64,000 nucleotides of DNA from contig NC_088936.1 in NCBI RefSeq assembly GCF_033473495.1, positions 3,658,001 through 3,722,000 on the forward strand, read 5' to 3'. A program made the translations under genes and the position numbers. Below the pieces are notes generated by a model. It saw only the letters and a list, made by a program, of their open reading frames with translations, was not told the DNA's origin and searched no databases. Of this stretch, positions 54,901 to 64,000 are shown piece by piece. Position 1 is the stretch's first letter. Every line of letters begins with the position of its first letter. Source of the DNA: Cercospora beticola (taxonomy: Eukaryota > Ascomycota > Dothideomycetes > Mycosphaerellales > Mycosphaerellaceae).

Positions 54901-55403
54901 AGCACCAGCGCTTCATCGTCGGCGGCGGCTCATCCTCACGGCTGCCCGTCTCCAGGCAGAGCTTGCGAGGATTGGCCGGGTCGATCCTTCTTGCGACCAG
55001 CGTTTCCTCACACAGTCAGGAGAACAGCTCCACGGCAACCACGAGCCAGCCCAGCCCAGCATCTCCGCCCCCAGCGAGCAACATCACCACCGACCGGACA
55101 ACGCACGCACAGTACACGCGCTGACCCTCACCATCATCATCACCGCCGTTGGCCCTCGACTGGCCAGTTCGTGCCTCGAACTGCAGCTGCATATGCAAGG
55201 ACCGTCTTGAGTCAGCCTGCGCCGCCCGACGAATCGCGAGCTGCTGCCACCGCCTAGCTGTCTCGCCTTCGCTGCTATCGCGATCAAGCTCCCAATTTTT
55301 GGCCTCGAGCTGACGGCCGCGTCGCGATTGCCTGCGTCTGCTACAACATTAATCTCCGTCGCTGTCGCACGCATTGCTATAATATTATCGCCGCTCTCCC
55401 GAC
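51956..55403. other. Gene-poor interval of about 3.4 kb
   Basis: This is the largest gap in the window. It holds the E1 beta promoter on its left and the Gds1-like promoter on its right. The stretch 52.6-54.1 kb lacks any open frame above about 75 codons. A tRNA-like T-arm is visible near 54617-54645 without a matching acceptor stem. Nothing else can be supported. Confidence 0.5.
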
Positions 55404-56709
55404 ATGCAGACCCGCAGGGTGTCGCTGAACCTGGGCGACCTGGGCATCATCAGCTCCAAGCGATGCGCGCCTTCGCCGCCCGAGAGCGTCATTCACGACG
55501 CAGAGCCACTTCCCAAGAAATCGAAGCGGTCGCATACATCCACCTCACCGCCCCCGGGCCTTATGAGCCCACCACGAACGACCACGATTCGGTTCAAAGA
55601 GGAGCGACCGCAGCGAGCCAACGAATTGTCACCTCCACCCTCACCTGTCGCCGAGGGCACGAGTGGTAAAATCGATACGGAAGGAATCAACGATGACATC
55701 GTTGTGGCGACAATACAACAGATCGAAAAGACCGGGAACAGACCGCATTTGGTAAAGGAATTGGCCGCTGTGCTTGCGACGAAGCTACACTGCGTGGATA
55801 GGTATGTGATCATACCCGCTGCATCTATCGAAGCTCCTGTACTGACGTTTGACCAGGTCCGCGAACCCTTCTGCTCTCATCTCATCCCGTCTGACCGCCT
55901 ATCTCCATCGAACATGGCCCGCAGTGAGCCCGTGCCCCCTCGCAAAGGACCTTTCGCCCGTGCACCCTCGCCGTCTGTATTTCTACTTGACGACGACTCC
56001 ACACCAACCCATTCCAGACACCGTGGAGCAAATACCTAAGCCAATGCGCACTATCTCGCCTTCGATCTCATCCGCGTCCGCAGTCGACGTTGAGGACTGC
56101 TACTCGAGAGTCCGTCAATCACTATCACCGGAAGTTGATCTATCGTCGCCGGAACTCGACGAAGACGCTGAGTCTGATCCGCGAGCCCCCGGTACATCGT
56201 ACTCGGCCAGAAGCTCACTGTCACGGGAGCGGGCAAGCTTCGCTACCAGACGCAACGCAAGCCCACCTCTAGAGACCGAGGAACGAGACTTCAAGCAAAC
56301 CGCAAGCGCATTGTACGAAGAGGCGCAAAAACGGCGGAACAGCCAACACAGCCAGCAAGATGTAAACATGGAATCCAAAGATGCGTCCCCAGGAGCCGAG
56401 GAATTCGATAGCATTACCATGTCCGTCGAGGACGAGACCGAGGAGAGCGCAGCATTGAAGAATTCAGCGGTCGCGAATGAACTGTTTGGTGCCTCTCTCC
56501 CTTCACAGCACCGTATGGAGTTGAGCAGCCCTGTGCTCGGCGCACAAAATGACCACCCCATGGGACGTCACGACGAGGTCATGAGACTGGAACTCAGCGG
56601 CAAGGAGCACCACAGCATCCTGGCCGAGACAGCCTTTGGTTGGGACAGCTTACAGAGCCCCGAAGATGTGGAGCTCTCGGAACTGGACGACATGTTGGAC
56701 GCATATTGA
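55404..56709 (+). CDS. Gds1-like winged-helix domain protein
   Basis: Two exons (55404-55801 and 55857-56709) join through a 55-nt intron to 416 aa. The conserved core spans the splice: INDDIVVATIQQIEKTGNRPHLVKELAAVLATKLHCVD, then RSANPSALISSRLTAYLHRTWP, then LAKDLSPVHPRRLYFYLTTTPHQ. This is the putative winged-helix (GDS1) domain found in a fungal family that includes yeast Gds1, which is linked genetically to nuclear control of mitochondrial function. Flanking regions are Ser/Pro-rich and disordered, with acidic patches (SSPELDEDAESD) and an acidic C-terminus (EDVELSELDDMLDAY) that could be an activation-type tail. It is probably nuclear; molecular role is not established. Confidence 0.85.
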
Positions 56710-58061
56710 ATGTCGGACCACACCTATACGCCTTGGAGCTTGTCCATTTGGGTACACCAACACTCTGCTGTACTATTACCTTGTCATCATCATTTTTCCA
56801 AGGACTTGAATACCAGGGCAGGGATATTGTCAGAATAGAATTGAGTTGGGACTTGTAGGAGCGCAAGCTCTAGGTTCAGATCGGGGGTTGCACGAGGCAC
56901 CGAGCTTCTTTTTAAGGTCTTGGATGAAGAGACAGAGGAGCGTTTCGGGACCAAACTAGCAACCAAGGCACGCAACTTTTTTGTATTATTATGCTACGAC
57001 TATTGTAACGGCTGCCGATGGAGTGAGCGGGGTAAAACAGGGAAATGGTGGTGGTTGTGATGTCTGTATTGTCGTGATGAGTCTGCTGGTTGGACTTGAG
57101 CTGGATTTTTGGCGCGAAAGATATACACTTTTTAGATGAAATACGACACTCGATGGTTGATCTTTTGGGCTCTTCTTCGCCATTGATGCGCCGTTTGGAA
57201 AGTGATTGCCATTGGGTTATGCTTCGGGCCCGGAAAGTTTGATGGATGTGATGGGGCAAGCGCGATAGGCGCTGGATGGGTGGTGGTTCTTGCTTTGCGG
57301 GACGAGTGGTCCTGGGCCGACTGCGGTACGTTTCACTTCCGACTTCACGTTCTGGCTGTTCTCTACAATCTAAGTTTCTGGCGGACTCTGGATGTCGGGG
57401 TCAGGAGACCGTTTGCTCAGGTGCGAATATGATGGGAGGGCGATGCCATCACCCATCGTTCTTGTTGCATGGGCACTCTCTAAAGCATGCAATTTTGCGC
57501 TGCCTGGATTCGAATATTGTCATGACCGACTTGAACACAGAGCGCCTTGCCGGTAGCGAGCGATCGCTCTTGAGGAAGATGACTGGAGTGGAATATGAAG
57601 CGTGAAGGTGCTAGCCACTAGCAACTACAGGCATTCTTTGTTGAGGAAACAAACTTGATGCGACGAGAATCGGTTAAGAGATCGTTATGATGGCCAACTG
57701 GAGCCGGCCCTCTAAAGGAATTTTTCGTTATATACACACCTTTGACAAAGCTCGCGGGCGCCAGCCGCAATGTCGATGGCGAGCTCTGTGATCTCAGGAA
57801 TCCTCATCTTGGTGCCTCGCGAAGAAGAAGGCTGGAGTCCTGCTGGCGATTGATCATCGCGGTACATGCACAACCGCACTTGAGGCCCTTCAGAAATTGA
57901 AGAAAGCAATTGAACGGGCGGAGAAGTGCAGCGGGAGCACTGTTGTGCTCTGCTCGTTCACTCCAGTTGAGTTCGAATGCGTGAGCCGTACTTCAAATCA
58001 GCAGCCAAGCCTGGCTTTACCGTACAACACTTCATTTTGCGTGAGCGCGCGAGTTCACAGA
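56710..58061. other. Intergenic region of about 1.35 kb
   Basis: The interval lies between two co-directional genes and is partly AT-rich. No gene is supported. A short minus-strand frame at 57712-57909 has no recognisable content. Confidence 0.5.
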
Positions 58062-59169
58062 ATGTCGAGTTTCGAGGAGTATGAGCCGGTGGTTGCAGAC
58101 AATCGGTAAGTCCGCACTAAGTTTTGACACTGCAGCAAACATTACTGACGCGGTTTGTTTAGGCACTTCCACAACGTCGTCCCTTACAATCTCGACCAAC
58201 ACCCAAAACCAACCTCAAGCACCACTTCAACCGCCACCATGCTCTCCGTTCACGGACCACAGGGCGTGTCGATCTCATGGGACGAGCGCGTCGCAGAAAT
58301 CACAGGTATGAAGCTCCCTTTCATGATGCACACACCTCTTCCGTGGTCTGGCCACCGCGCGTCCAACTGGAAGGACTTGAAGCTGTGTAACCGTCTCCGC
58401 ATCCCTTTGCGGTACATAGATACGGAGAGCACAATGACCGGTAAGAAAGTTGAGCGTAAGTCGGTCAACAAGACTTTGGAAATCTTCTCTATCGATGCGT
58501 ATCCCACGTCGAGCACGTTCGGTCGGAAATTGGTATCGACGAAATTCGACGTGACATTGTTACGCGAGGATGGTAGGGACTTGGTTCCCAAGCATGTGGA
58601 GGCGATCATGGCGTTCATCGAGTCGGAGCTGGAGGATCTCATTGCTGTAAGTTGAGCCGCGCGAGGTCATTTATGAGACATTTTGACAGCCGACTGATGG
58701 TGTAGTACGCCGATCAACAAGCCGCGTCCAACACCTCGACCAGCAACGACCTGGCCGGTAACAGCACGTCCGCAGATGGCGACAAGGCTGCAGAAGCAAA
58801 GCCTGCGACCAGAACCGTCACTCGCGCAGAAGCTGCAGCAGCTGCGGCCAAAGCCACGCCAGAGAACTTCGCCGCTTTCTTCAAGAAGTACCGTGCCGAG
58901 CAAGCAGTCGAGACTCCGAGGTGGGCAGAAATTGAATGCCCTGCTGAAGCCCTGCGTTGCTTCAAATGCCAGAAGGTGGAGCGCGACGAGTGGGCGCTTC
59001 AGTCCTGCGGTGGTTGCAAGGTGGCCAAGTACTGCAGTGAGTTTCGCCGTTTAGTGAAAGACGCGCCTTTCAGAAGTGGTCCGGCTGACTGTGTGCAGAC
59101 AAGGTGTGTCAATCGGAGGATTGGAACATGCATAAGGGGCTTTGCAAGATTTTTGGTGGCCAGCAGTGA
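58062..59169 (+). CDS. MYND zinc-finger protein
   Basis: Four exons (58062-58105, 58163-58646, 58706-59036, 59099-59169) join in frame to 309 aa. The N-terminal half (residues about 15-175) is a globular region of unknown family with FHNVVPYNLDQHP and LVSTKFDVTLLREDG. An Ala/Lys-rich linker follows. The C-terminal MYND finger is CFKCQKVERDEWALQSCGGC...YC, completed by the last exon with NKVCQSEDWNMHKGLC, giving the expected Cys/His ligand set. MYND fingers bind proline-rich partners, and many fungal members act in development or transcription. The last intron splits the finger, so without it the domain looks truncated. Function of this protein is unknown. Confidence 0.87.
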
Positions 59170-59502
59170 GCGCGAATGACAGACAGGACGACTTGGCCGA
59201 GCTGGTGCGAACAACTTGAGGAGTACGCCAACAGAACAAGCAGTCGGATACTGGAGGCCAGTCGCCTAACATGGCCTGCACGAAACGACGGACAGCGCGC
59301 ATAGATCCAGAGACTGTGCTGAGAAGCGATCGGGACCGGTATGGCCTGGAGTGATGAGCAAAGGAAACGCACATGGTATCCAAAGTCGCTGCCGCGGAAA
59401 CAGCCTGGAAAATATTCAACGAAACAGAAGAGCAAAAGGAAACGCAGGTGCTTTCCAAGATCGCTCCTGCAGCAAGAGCCTGAAAAGATTCAACGAAACA
59501 CC
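59170..59502. other. Convergent intergenic region
   Basis: This 333-bp interval lies between convergent MYND and enoyl-CoA hydratase genes. It probably consists of transcript ends; nothing else is seen. Confidence 0.5.
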
Positions 59503-60450
59503 TCACAACTTCGCCTTCTTCTCCTTCTTTTTCCTCTCCGTCTCCTCCGCAAACCCAGCAATCGCATCCAAACTCTCCTGCTTCCTCACCCTCTCCCCCA
59601 GCAACCTCATCTCCAACTCATTAACCTGCAACAACTCCTCCCTCTCCTTCTCCCCAAACAGCACCTGCTTATTAAACTTCAAGCTCTCCTTCGGTAACTT
59701 CGCCACGCCCCTCACAATCCCCAAAACCTTCTCCAAAAACTCCTCTTGATCCTTATGTTCCAGAACTTTAGTAACCAATCCCGCCCTTTCCATCTCCTCA
59801 GCTCCAAATCTCTGACCCGCGAGAATCAGCGCACTAGCTTTCTGCCTCCCCATAATCCGCGGGAAAGTATACGATGAGCAACCTTCAGCACATAATCCCC
59901 ACTGCACAAACGGCGTGAAAAAAATCGCAGTCGGAGAAGCATACACCAGATCCGAAAGCGCGATATGTGTCGTTCCCCAGCCTGGTGCAGGACCGTTCAC
60001 AGCACTAACAAGTAGTTTTTCGGTCTTGATTAAATGCTCGTGAGTCTTTGAGAGGGCTTCAATAAATGCGTCGGAAATCGTCGCATTGGGCGTTTCTTTT
60101 ACACTCGGATCCAAAAGGTCGAGACCTGCTGTGAAGAATTTACCGGTGCCGGTTGTGACGATTATGCGGATGCTGGGGTCGGTGGACGTCCATTGGAGGG
60201 CGCGGAGGTAGTCTTGAACGATGGGGACGTTGAGAGCATTGGCGTTTTTGGGACGGTTGAATTTGAGGATGCAGATGGATGGGTCTCGGGTGTCGAGGGA
60301 GATGGAGATGGTGTTGAGGTTGGGTGGTGTTGATGGCATTGTGGCGAGGGGCCGGATGTGAAGACTGGAGATTGGGTTCGTCCTGGTTGCGAAGGAAGAG
60401 GAGATTCTTGTGATTGATAATTCTAGTGGGCGAAAGAGGCGTGATAGCAT
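59503..60450 (-). CDS. Enoyl-CoA hydratase/isomerase family protein with peroxisomal tail
   Basis: Crotonase-fold enzyme acting on fatty enoyl-CoAs, most like peroxisomal delta3,delta2-enoyl-CoA isomerases. Single exon. From the ATG at 60450 it is 315 aa; from the ATG at 60339 it is 278 aa. Crotonase landmarks are FNRPKNANALN, TGTGKFFTAGLDL (oxyanion loop) and VNGPAPGWGTTHIALSDLVYAS (second oxyanion glycine). ALILAGQRFGAEEMERAGLV is also typical. The protein ends in AKL, a peroxisomal targeting signal type 1 form. The segment before the second ATG (MLSRLFRPLELSITRISSSF...) is Arg/Ser-rich without acids, like a mitochondrial presequence, so two isoforms are possible. The frame is also open further upstream to 60708. 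Confidence 0.88.
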   Translation of the reverse strand: MLSRLFRPLELSITRISSSFATRTNPISSLHIRPLATMPSTPPNLNTISISLDTRDPSICILKFNRPKNANALNVPIVQDYLRALQWTSTDPSIRIIVTTGTGKFFTAGLDLLDPSVKETPNATISDAFIEALSKTHEHLIKTEKLLVSAVNGPAPGWGTTHIALSDLVYASPTAIFFTPFVQWGLCAEGCSSYTFPRIMGRQKASALILAGQRFGAEEMERAGLVTKVLEHKDQEEFLEKVLGIVRGVAKLPKESLKFNKQVLFGEKEREELLQVNELEMRLLGERVRKQESLDAIAGFAEETERKKKEKKAKL

Positions 60451-60979
60451 CAATGACGGACGTGCATGGACGTGTAGTCCGCTTGTGTATGCTCGATTGT
60501 CTCTGTCTTCAATGTGGTGTAGATGCTGCTCTGTTCTGCCGAGGTTACAACAGGTCTTTGTGGCGCAGACTTGGAGAATTAGAGAAGTTCGTTCCAGAGG
60601 TTGCTGCAAGGAGGATCTAAATGGAGTGATACAAATTGTACGATGTAGTACTGCGGTAGAATTTTTGTCAACGTTATGCTTGTAGAGTTGCAAGAGTGAA
60701 GTGGGCATTCTCGGCTATAGCTGCTACAGCCGTGGCTAACGTTTATCATGACGATCACGGATCACGAAGCCCTCTGTTCTCGAGACAACATCGTCTTTCT
60801 GGTCTACGACGAATTGTCACTGAGGCAGAGTATAGATCGCGATAGCTGCCATGATATCGCTCCATAAGATGCATGCTTTGATAATATCTTCAAGAAGCCG
60901 AGACTCGTCTCTCCAGCCCACCAAGCTCTCCTCCTCTACCATCTATACATGTATGTCCCCAACTCTACATTCTCCAACC
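60451..60979. other. Intergenic region
   Basis: This 529-bp interval lies between two minus-strand genes and includes the hydratase/isomerase promoter. The upstream in-frame extension to 60708 is thought to be non-coding. Nothing else is seen. Confidence 0.5.
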
Positions 60980-62533
60980 TTATTTCAAGCCCCTGTTCAG
61001 TTTCTCAAAAATATCCAGCACTGCAGCGCCTCCGCCACCGCCCTCATCATCATCACCGCCATTTCGGTTGCGATTCTGACTTCTACCTCTACTAGAAGCC
61101 CTTCGCTTTCGGTCCTCTTCATCCTCCTTCACGTCCTGTAGTACCTGTAATGCCCGTTCGCGGGCGATCTGCAGAGCCTCCGCTTCCGGACTGAGGGTCT
61201 CTTCCGCTTCTTCGTCGAAGTCTTCGTCATCTTCGCTCCCAGAGTCTACAGCTCCCATTTCCGGGGACTTCATCATTCTGCCTGGCGGAGAAGTAGGGCC
61301 TTCGGAGACAGAAGACATGCGAGAAAGGGAGTTTCCTCGTGGCAGTTCGGTCTGAGATGTGCTGCCGACATGCTTGTAGCCAATCGCTTCTGCGACATGT
61401 CTGGCTTCGTCGTCATGAGCATCTAGCTTGCCGAGAGCGCCAAGCTCAGAGCCCATGACTGAGAGTCGATGCTTTTCATCCAGCAGATGTGTGCCTCGTC
61501 CACGTGGCGCGTCGTCCGATTTGTCCAGAATGTCGCGATAGCCAGATCGGCTTGGATCTTGCAGTCTTTTCCGTTTCTTCGCTTCGCGTTTACTGCTCGG
61601 TCGGACCACAATGACTGGCACGGGGCTGTATTGCAGACAGTATTTGGAAACACTGCCGCTGCTGAGCAGACCTTGGTACCCGGTCAAGCTTCGACCTTTC
61701 GTTCCAACGACCAGCATGGCCGGCTCGTAGATCCTAATCATTTTCTGTATCGTGTCCTGTATGTCGCCAATGCTAAATTCGAGAATCAGGCTAATCGCTC
61801 TGTCGTCTGTATTTTTCTTTTCGATTTCTTCCAGAAACCGCTCTGCTTCTTTTCGGTAGCCCACGCTGCCCTGCCCGCGTGACCAGATCGAGGCTTCTTT
61901 GCTGTCCTTCTCCACGACACGCAGGCAGACCACTTCGTCGCCATCGTCAACCAATTCGTCAATCAGCCACTCCAATGCTGTGTCCGAGTACTCATTCGTG
62001 TCCGTCCCGCAGAGAAATGTTCGCGATCGCTTTGTATATTCATAGTCGCGATGCTTGCGATTCAATGTCAAACTGAAATCGCTCGCAGCAGGGTTCGCGA
62101 AAGTGTCGAAGCTGACAGACGGCCTGAATTGCGCCGGAGGGGGCGGACTACTCAATCGGCGAGACTGGGTCGACGGAGCTTTGCCATTGATACTGCCAAC
62201 TATGCTTCTGCGAATGGAGGGAGGGTTTGCGCTGCTGGATCGCGATCCCGCAGTGGCTGCGTGAGGCACGAACTGCACGCTGGGTCGCCTCGCCGGATCG
62301 TGGCTGCCGTCGACATTGATCGTGGGCCTTCGCCAAGCGGGCACGAAGGAGTTCGGCTTGATGGTCGACGAAGACGTATTGGAGAGGCTGGTAGAGGAGC
62401 CATTGGCAGCAGGATGGTCCAGTGGGGCGTTTGGTATAGATCGTGTGGGCAGTACACTGGCGGTGGATGCGGGTTGACTGCGGGGGCTATAGTTGACAGG
62501 CGTGCCGGAGCGCGGCGACGGATTGTTTGACAT
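60980..62533 (-). CDS. Universal stress protein (UspA) domain protein
   Basis: Single exon, 517 aa. The N-terminal 165 residues are Ser/Pro-rich and disordered. The UspA domain covers about residues 165-315: RTFLCGTDTNEYSDTALEWL, DEVVCLRVVEKD, ISLILEFSIGDIQDTI and MLVVGTKGRSLTGYQGLLSSGSVSKYC. This last segment has the ATP-binding GX2GX9GS pattern, followed by PVPVIVVRP. The C-terminal 200 residues are charged, with an acidic Asp/Glu block and basic RKRR stretches, again probably disordered. This layout is typical of ascomycete USP proteins, which are thought to act in stress or cell-wall signalling; exact role unknown. Confidence 0.92.
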   Translation of the reverse strand: MSNNPSPRSGTPVNYSPRSQPASTASVLPTRSIPNAPLDHPAANGSSTSLSNTSSSTIKPNSFVPAWRRPTINVDGSHDPARRPSVQFVPHAATAGSRSSSANPPSIRRSIVGSINGKAPSTQSRRLSSPPPPAQFRPSVSFDTFANPAASDFSLTLNRKHRDYEYTKRSRTFLCGTDTNEYSDTALEWLIDELVDDGDEVVCLRVVEKDSKEASIWSRGQGSVGYRKEAERFLEEIEKKNTDDRAISLILEFSIGDIQDTIQKMIRIYEPAMLVVGTKGRSLTGYQGLLSSGSVSKYCLQYSPVPVIVVRPSSKREAKKRKRLQDPSRSGYRDILDKSDDAPRGRGTHLLDEKHRLSVMGSELGALGKLDAHDDEARHVAEAIGYKHVGSTSQTELPRGNSLSRMSSVSEGPTSPPGRMMKSPEMGAVDSGSEDDEDFDEEAEETLSPEAEALQIARERALQVLQDVKEDEEDRKRRASSRGRSQNRNRNGGDDDEGGGGGAAVLDIFEKLNRGLK

Positions 62534-63223
62534 GGCGGGAGCAGCGTGCAGATATCACGCCGCGGGAAGGTATATGGCAGTTGTCATTGCATGTGGTCGG
62601 CTTGGCTCACGCAGGACACGCGCAAGATGCCAATGCCGGCGGAATGGGAGCAGCGCTGTCGTGTGAAGGATTGAGAGTTGGGTGCTGGTAATCGTCGTGG
62701 CGGTAGAAGTGTATTGTCGCTGGCGTTGGTCCGGGGGAGGATGTGAAGGGTGGAGTAGAGCGGAGTGGTCGTGACTCGTGTGCTGGTGGGTTTGTGGAGG
62801 GGAGTGGGAGAGGGTCATGAGCAAGAGTCGGATGCGGGATGACATGGTGTGCCCGCTGTCGCACGCTGCAGAGCCCGAGACATCGCACTGCAATGCCGAC
62901 CCGCTCCATTCTTCACCTGCGGTGGGTCTGCATGCATGTGAAAGGGCCATACAACCACCCTGCACGACGAGTTTCCCAATCACTTCCACACGCAACGCAA
63001 ACAAACGGCATTGGAGAGCACCACTTCCCACGTGCAGAAAAGAGGGACCAGTACCAGGAGTGCCATGTGCCTGTCAGAACTCTGAAAGACGTAATACGTT
63101 CATGTTACTTTTGCTCGCTCCGAACCGCTCTGTGATCGTACAGACTAGCTACTGTTGCGAACCATGCCTTCTATCGAAACGCCCTTACACATGCCTTCGT
63201 TATCCAGACCGAAAGCTGGATCC
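62534..63223. other. Intergenic region
   Basis: This 690-bp interval lies between the USP-domain gene start and the zuotin stop codon, both genes being on the minus strand. It contains the USP promoter. Short frames here look random. Confidence 0.5.
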
Positions 63224-64000
63224 CTAAACCAAGTTCTTGTAGTCACCATCCTTCGCCTTGCCAGCCTCAACAAGCTTCTGCACTCGTGCCGAGAAGACAC
63301 TCTTCACGGCAGACTTGTCGGTCTTGCCGTTCAACTGTGCAGCAACTTCCGCGATCTCCTCGTTGTCGAGCTTCAAGATCAGCGAGTCGACCTCGTTCAA
63401 CACGCCATCGATCTGAGCAGCCGAAGGCTCGCCATCAGCAAAGTAGCCGACATCCTTGGGTGCCTGTCGAATGACACGCTTGTTCTTCTTCGCTGCGTTC
63501 TTCGCCGCCTCCTTACCCTTCTTGGCATCCTCCCTCGCGGCCTTCTCAGCTGCCGCCTTCTCAGCAGCAGCCTTGGCCTCTTCCTCCTTCTTGCGTGCTG
63601 CCTCCTCCTTAGCAGCCTTCTCAGCAGCCTCAGCAGCCGCCTTCTTCGCATTCTTATCCTTGTTCTTCTCTTGTCGGAACTTCTTGGGCCGCTCATCCAT
63701 TGCTAAGCAAGCATCCACGAGCTCACGCAGTCGCTGCACATCCTCGTTCTTTCTCTTCTTGCGAGCATTGTTGTTCTTGCGCTCCACGTGACGCTTCTGG
63801 TCACGGCTTTCGTTGTCATCAGGCACGTCTTCATCCAGATACTCAAACGATCGCCACGAGTCGAAGCTGTACCAGAAGTTGTAGAACTGCTCGACCTCCT
63901 CCTTTGTGCTGTTGTCATCGCCGAGCTTTGGCACGGGCTGAATCTTGCTGAAGCGAGACTCTGCCTCAAAGACAGGCGCCCACAACTTGTAGAAGTTACC
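63224..64000 (-). CDS. Zuotin-like ribosome-associated J-protein (C-terminal part, runs off edge)
   Basis: This is the last 258 residues of a zuotin (Zuo1/DNAJC2) homologue; the start and J-domain lie beyond position 64000. Visible are GNFYKLWAPVFEAESRFS and EEVEQFYNFWYSFDSWRSFEYLDEDVPDD, which are hallmark zuotin homology segments. Then come a basic RKNNNARKKRKNED region, a long Ala/Lys/Glu-rich charged helix that contacts the ribosome, and a C-terminal helical bundle (QIDGVLNEVDSLILKLDNEEI). Zuotin with Ssz1 forms the ribosome-associated complex that recruits Ssb-type Hsp70 to nascent chains. No SANT domains are seen, as expected for the fungal form. Confidence 0.95.
   Translation of the reverse strand, partial: GNFYKLWAPVFEAESRFSKIQPVPKLGDDNSTKEEVEQFYNFWYSFDSWRSFEYLDEDVPDDNESRDQKRHVERKNNNARKKRKNEDVQRLRELVDACLAMDERPKKFRQEKNKDKNAKKAAAEAAEKAAKEEAARKKEEEAKAAAEKAAAEKAAREDAKKGKEAAKNAAKKNKRVIRQAPKDVGYFADGEPSAAQIDGVLNEVDSLILKLDNEEIAEVAAQLNGKTDKSAVKSVFSARVQKLVEAGKAKDGDYKNLV

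Noticed and set aside
60451..60708. N-terminal extension of the crotonase-family protein to 60708
   Set aside because: The extra 86 residues have mixed, low-quality composition, whereas the ATG at 60450 begins a plausible targeting sequence.

Overview
The window is nuclear DNA of a filamentous ascomycete. Almost every multi-exon gene has 45-75 nt GT-AG introns, base composition is balanced, and the gene set is typical of Pezizomycotina: a quinate cluster, a HET-domain protein, Zn2Cys6 regulators and a DOMON-cytochrome b561 protein. The class is probably Dothideomycetes, but that is an impression from gene content and was not tested. No rRNA, convincing tRNA, CRISPR array or intact transposon was seen.

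Region 1 (about 0.1-17.8 kb) is a quinate/shikimate catabolic (qut/qa) cluster. In order it holds an intradiol ring-cleavage dioxygenase, a qutG-type inositol-phosphatase-family gene, quinate dehydrogenase (qutB), quinate permease (qutD), a Gfo/Idh/MocA oxidoreductase (qutH-like), 3-dehydroshikimate dehydratase (qutC), the Zn2Cys6 activator (qutA) and the AROM-derived repressor (qutR). A secreted oxalate decarboxylase lies directly against qutR, tail to tail. The expected logic is import by QutD, oxidation by QutB, dehydration by a 3-dehydroquinase and QutC to protocatechuate, then ring opening. The catabolic 3-dehydroquinase (qutE) is not in the window. QutA and QutR are transcribed divergently.

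Region 2 (about 20-32 kb) is accessory. It holds a secreted SBP56-like protein, a disordered two-repeat protein, a secreted SGNH hydrolase with a changed catalytic block, an SDR-type reductase and a bicupin gene whose best splice model creates a stop codon at an exon junction. The most striking gene here (29510-30697, minus) encodes a 340-residue secreted precursor. It carries six two-cysteine peptide cores; five are followed by Lys-Arg and, in most cases, Glu-Ala-type dipeptides. The first two core units are separate exons and were apparently copied together with their introns. It looks like an alpha-pheromone-type or other Kex2-processed peptide precursor with several different products.

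Region 3 (about 32.9-47.6 kb) holds a Rog1-type DUF676 lipase, a Golgi-pH-regulator/GTG-type membrane protein, a DOMON-b561 protein, a pterin carbinolamine dehydratase, a HET-domain protein with C-terminal membrane helices, and an F-box-like protein.

Region 4 (about 50.4-64 kb) is mostly housekeeping: pyruvate dehydrogenase E1 beta, a Gds1-like winged-helix protein, a MYND zinc-finger protein, an enoyl-CoA hydratase/isomerase with a peroxisomal tail, a universal-stress-protein-domain protein, and the C-terminal part of zuotin running off the right edge. Two gaps of about 2.9 and 3.4 kb flank the E1 beta gene and hold nothing I can assign.
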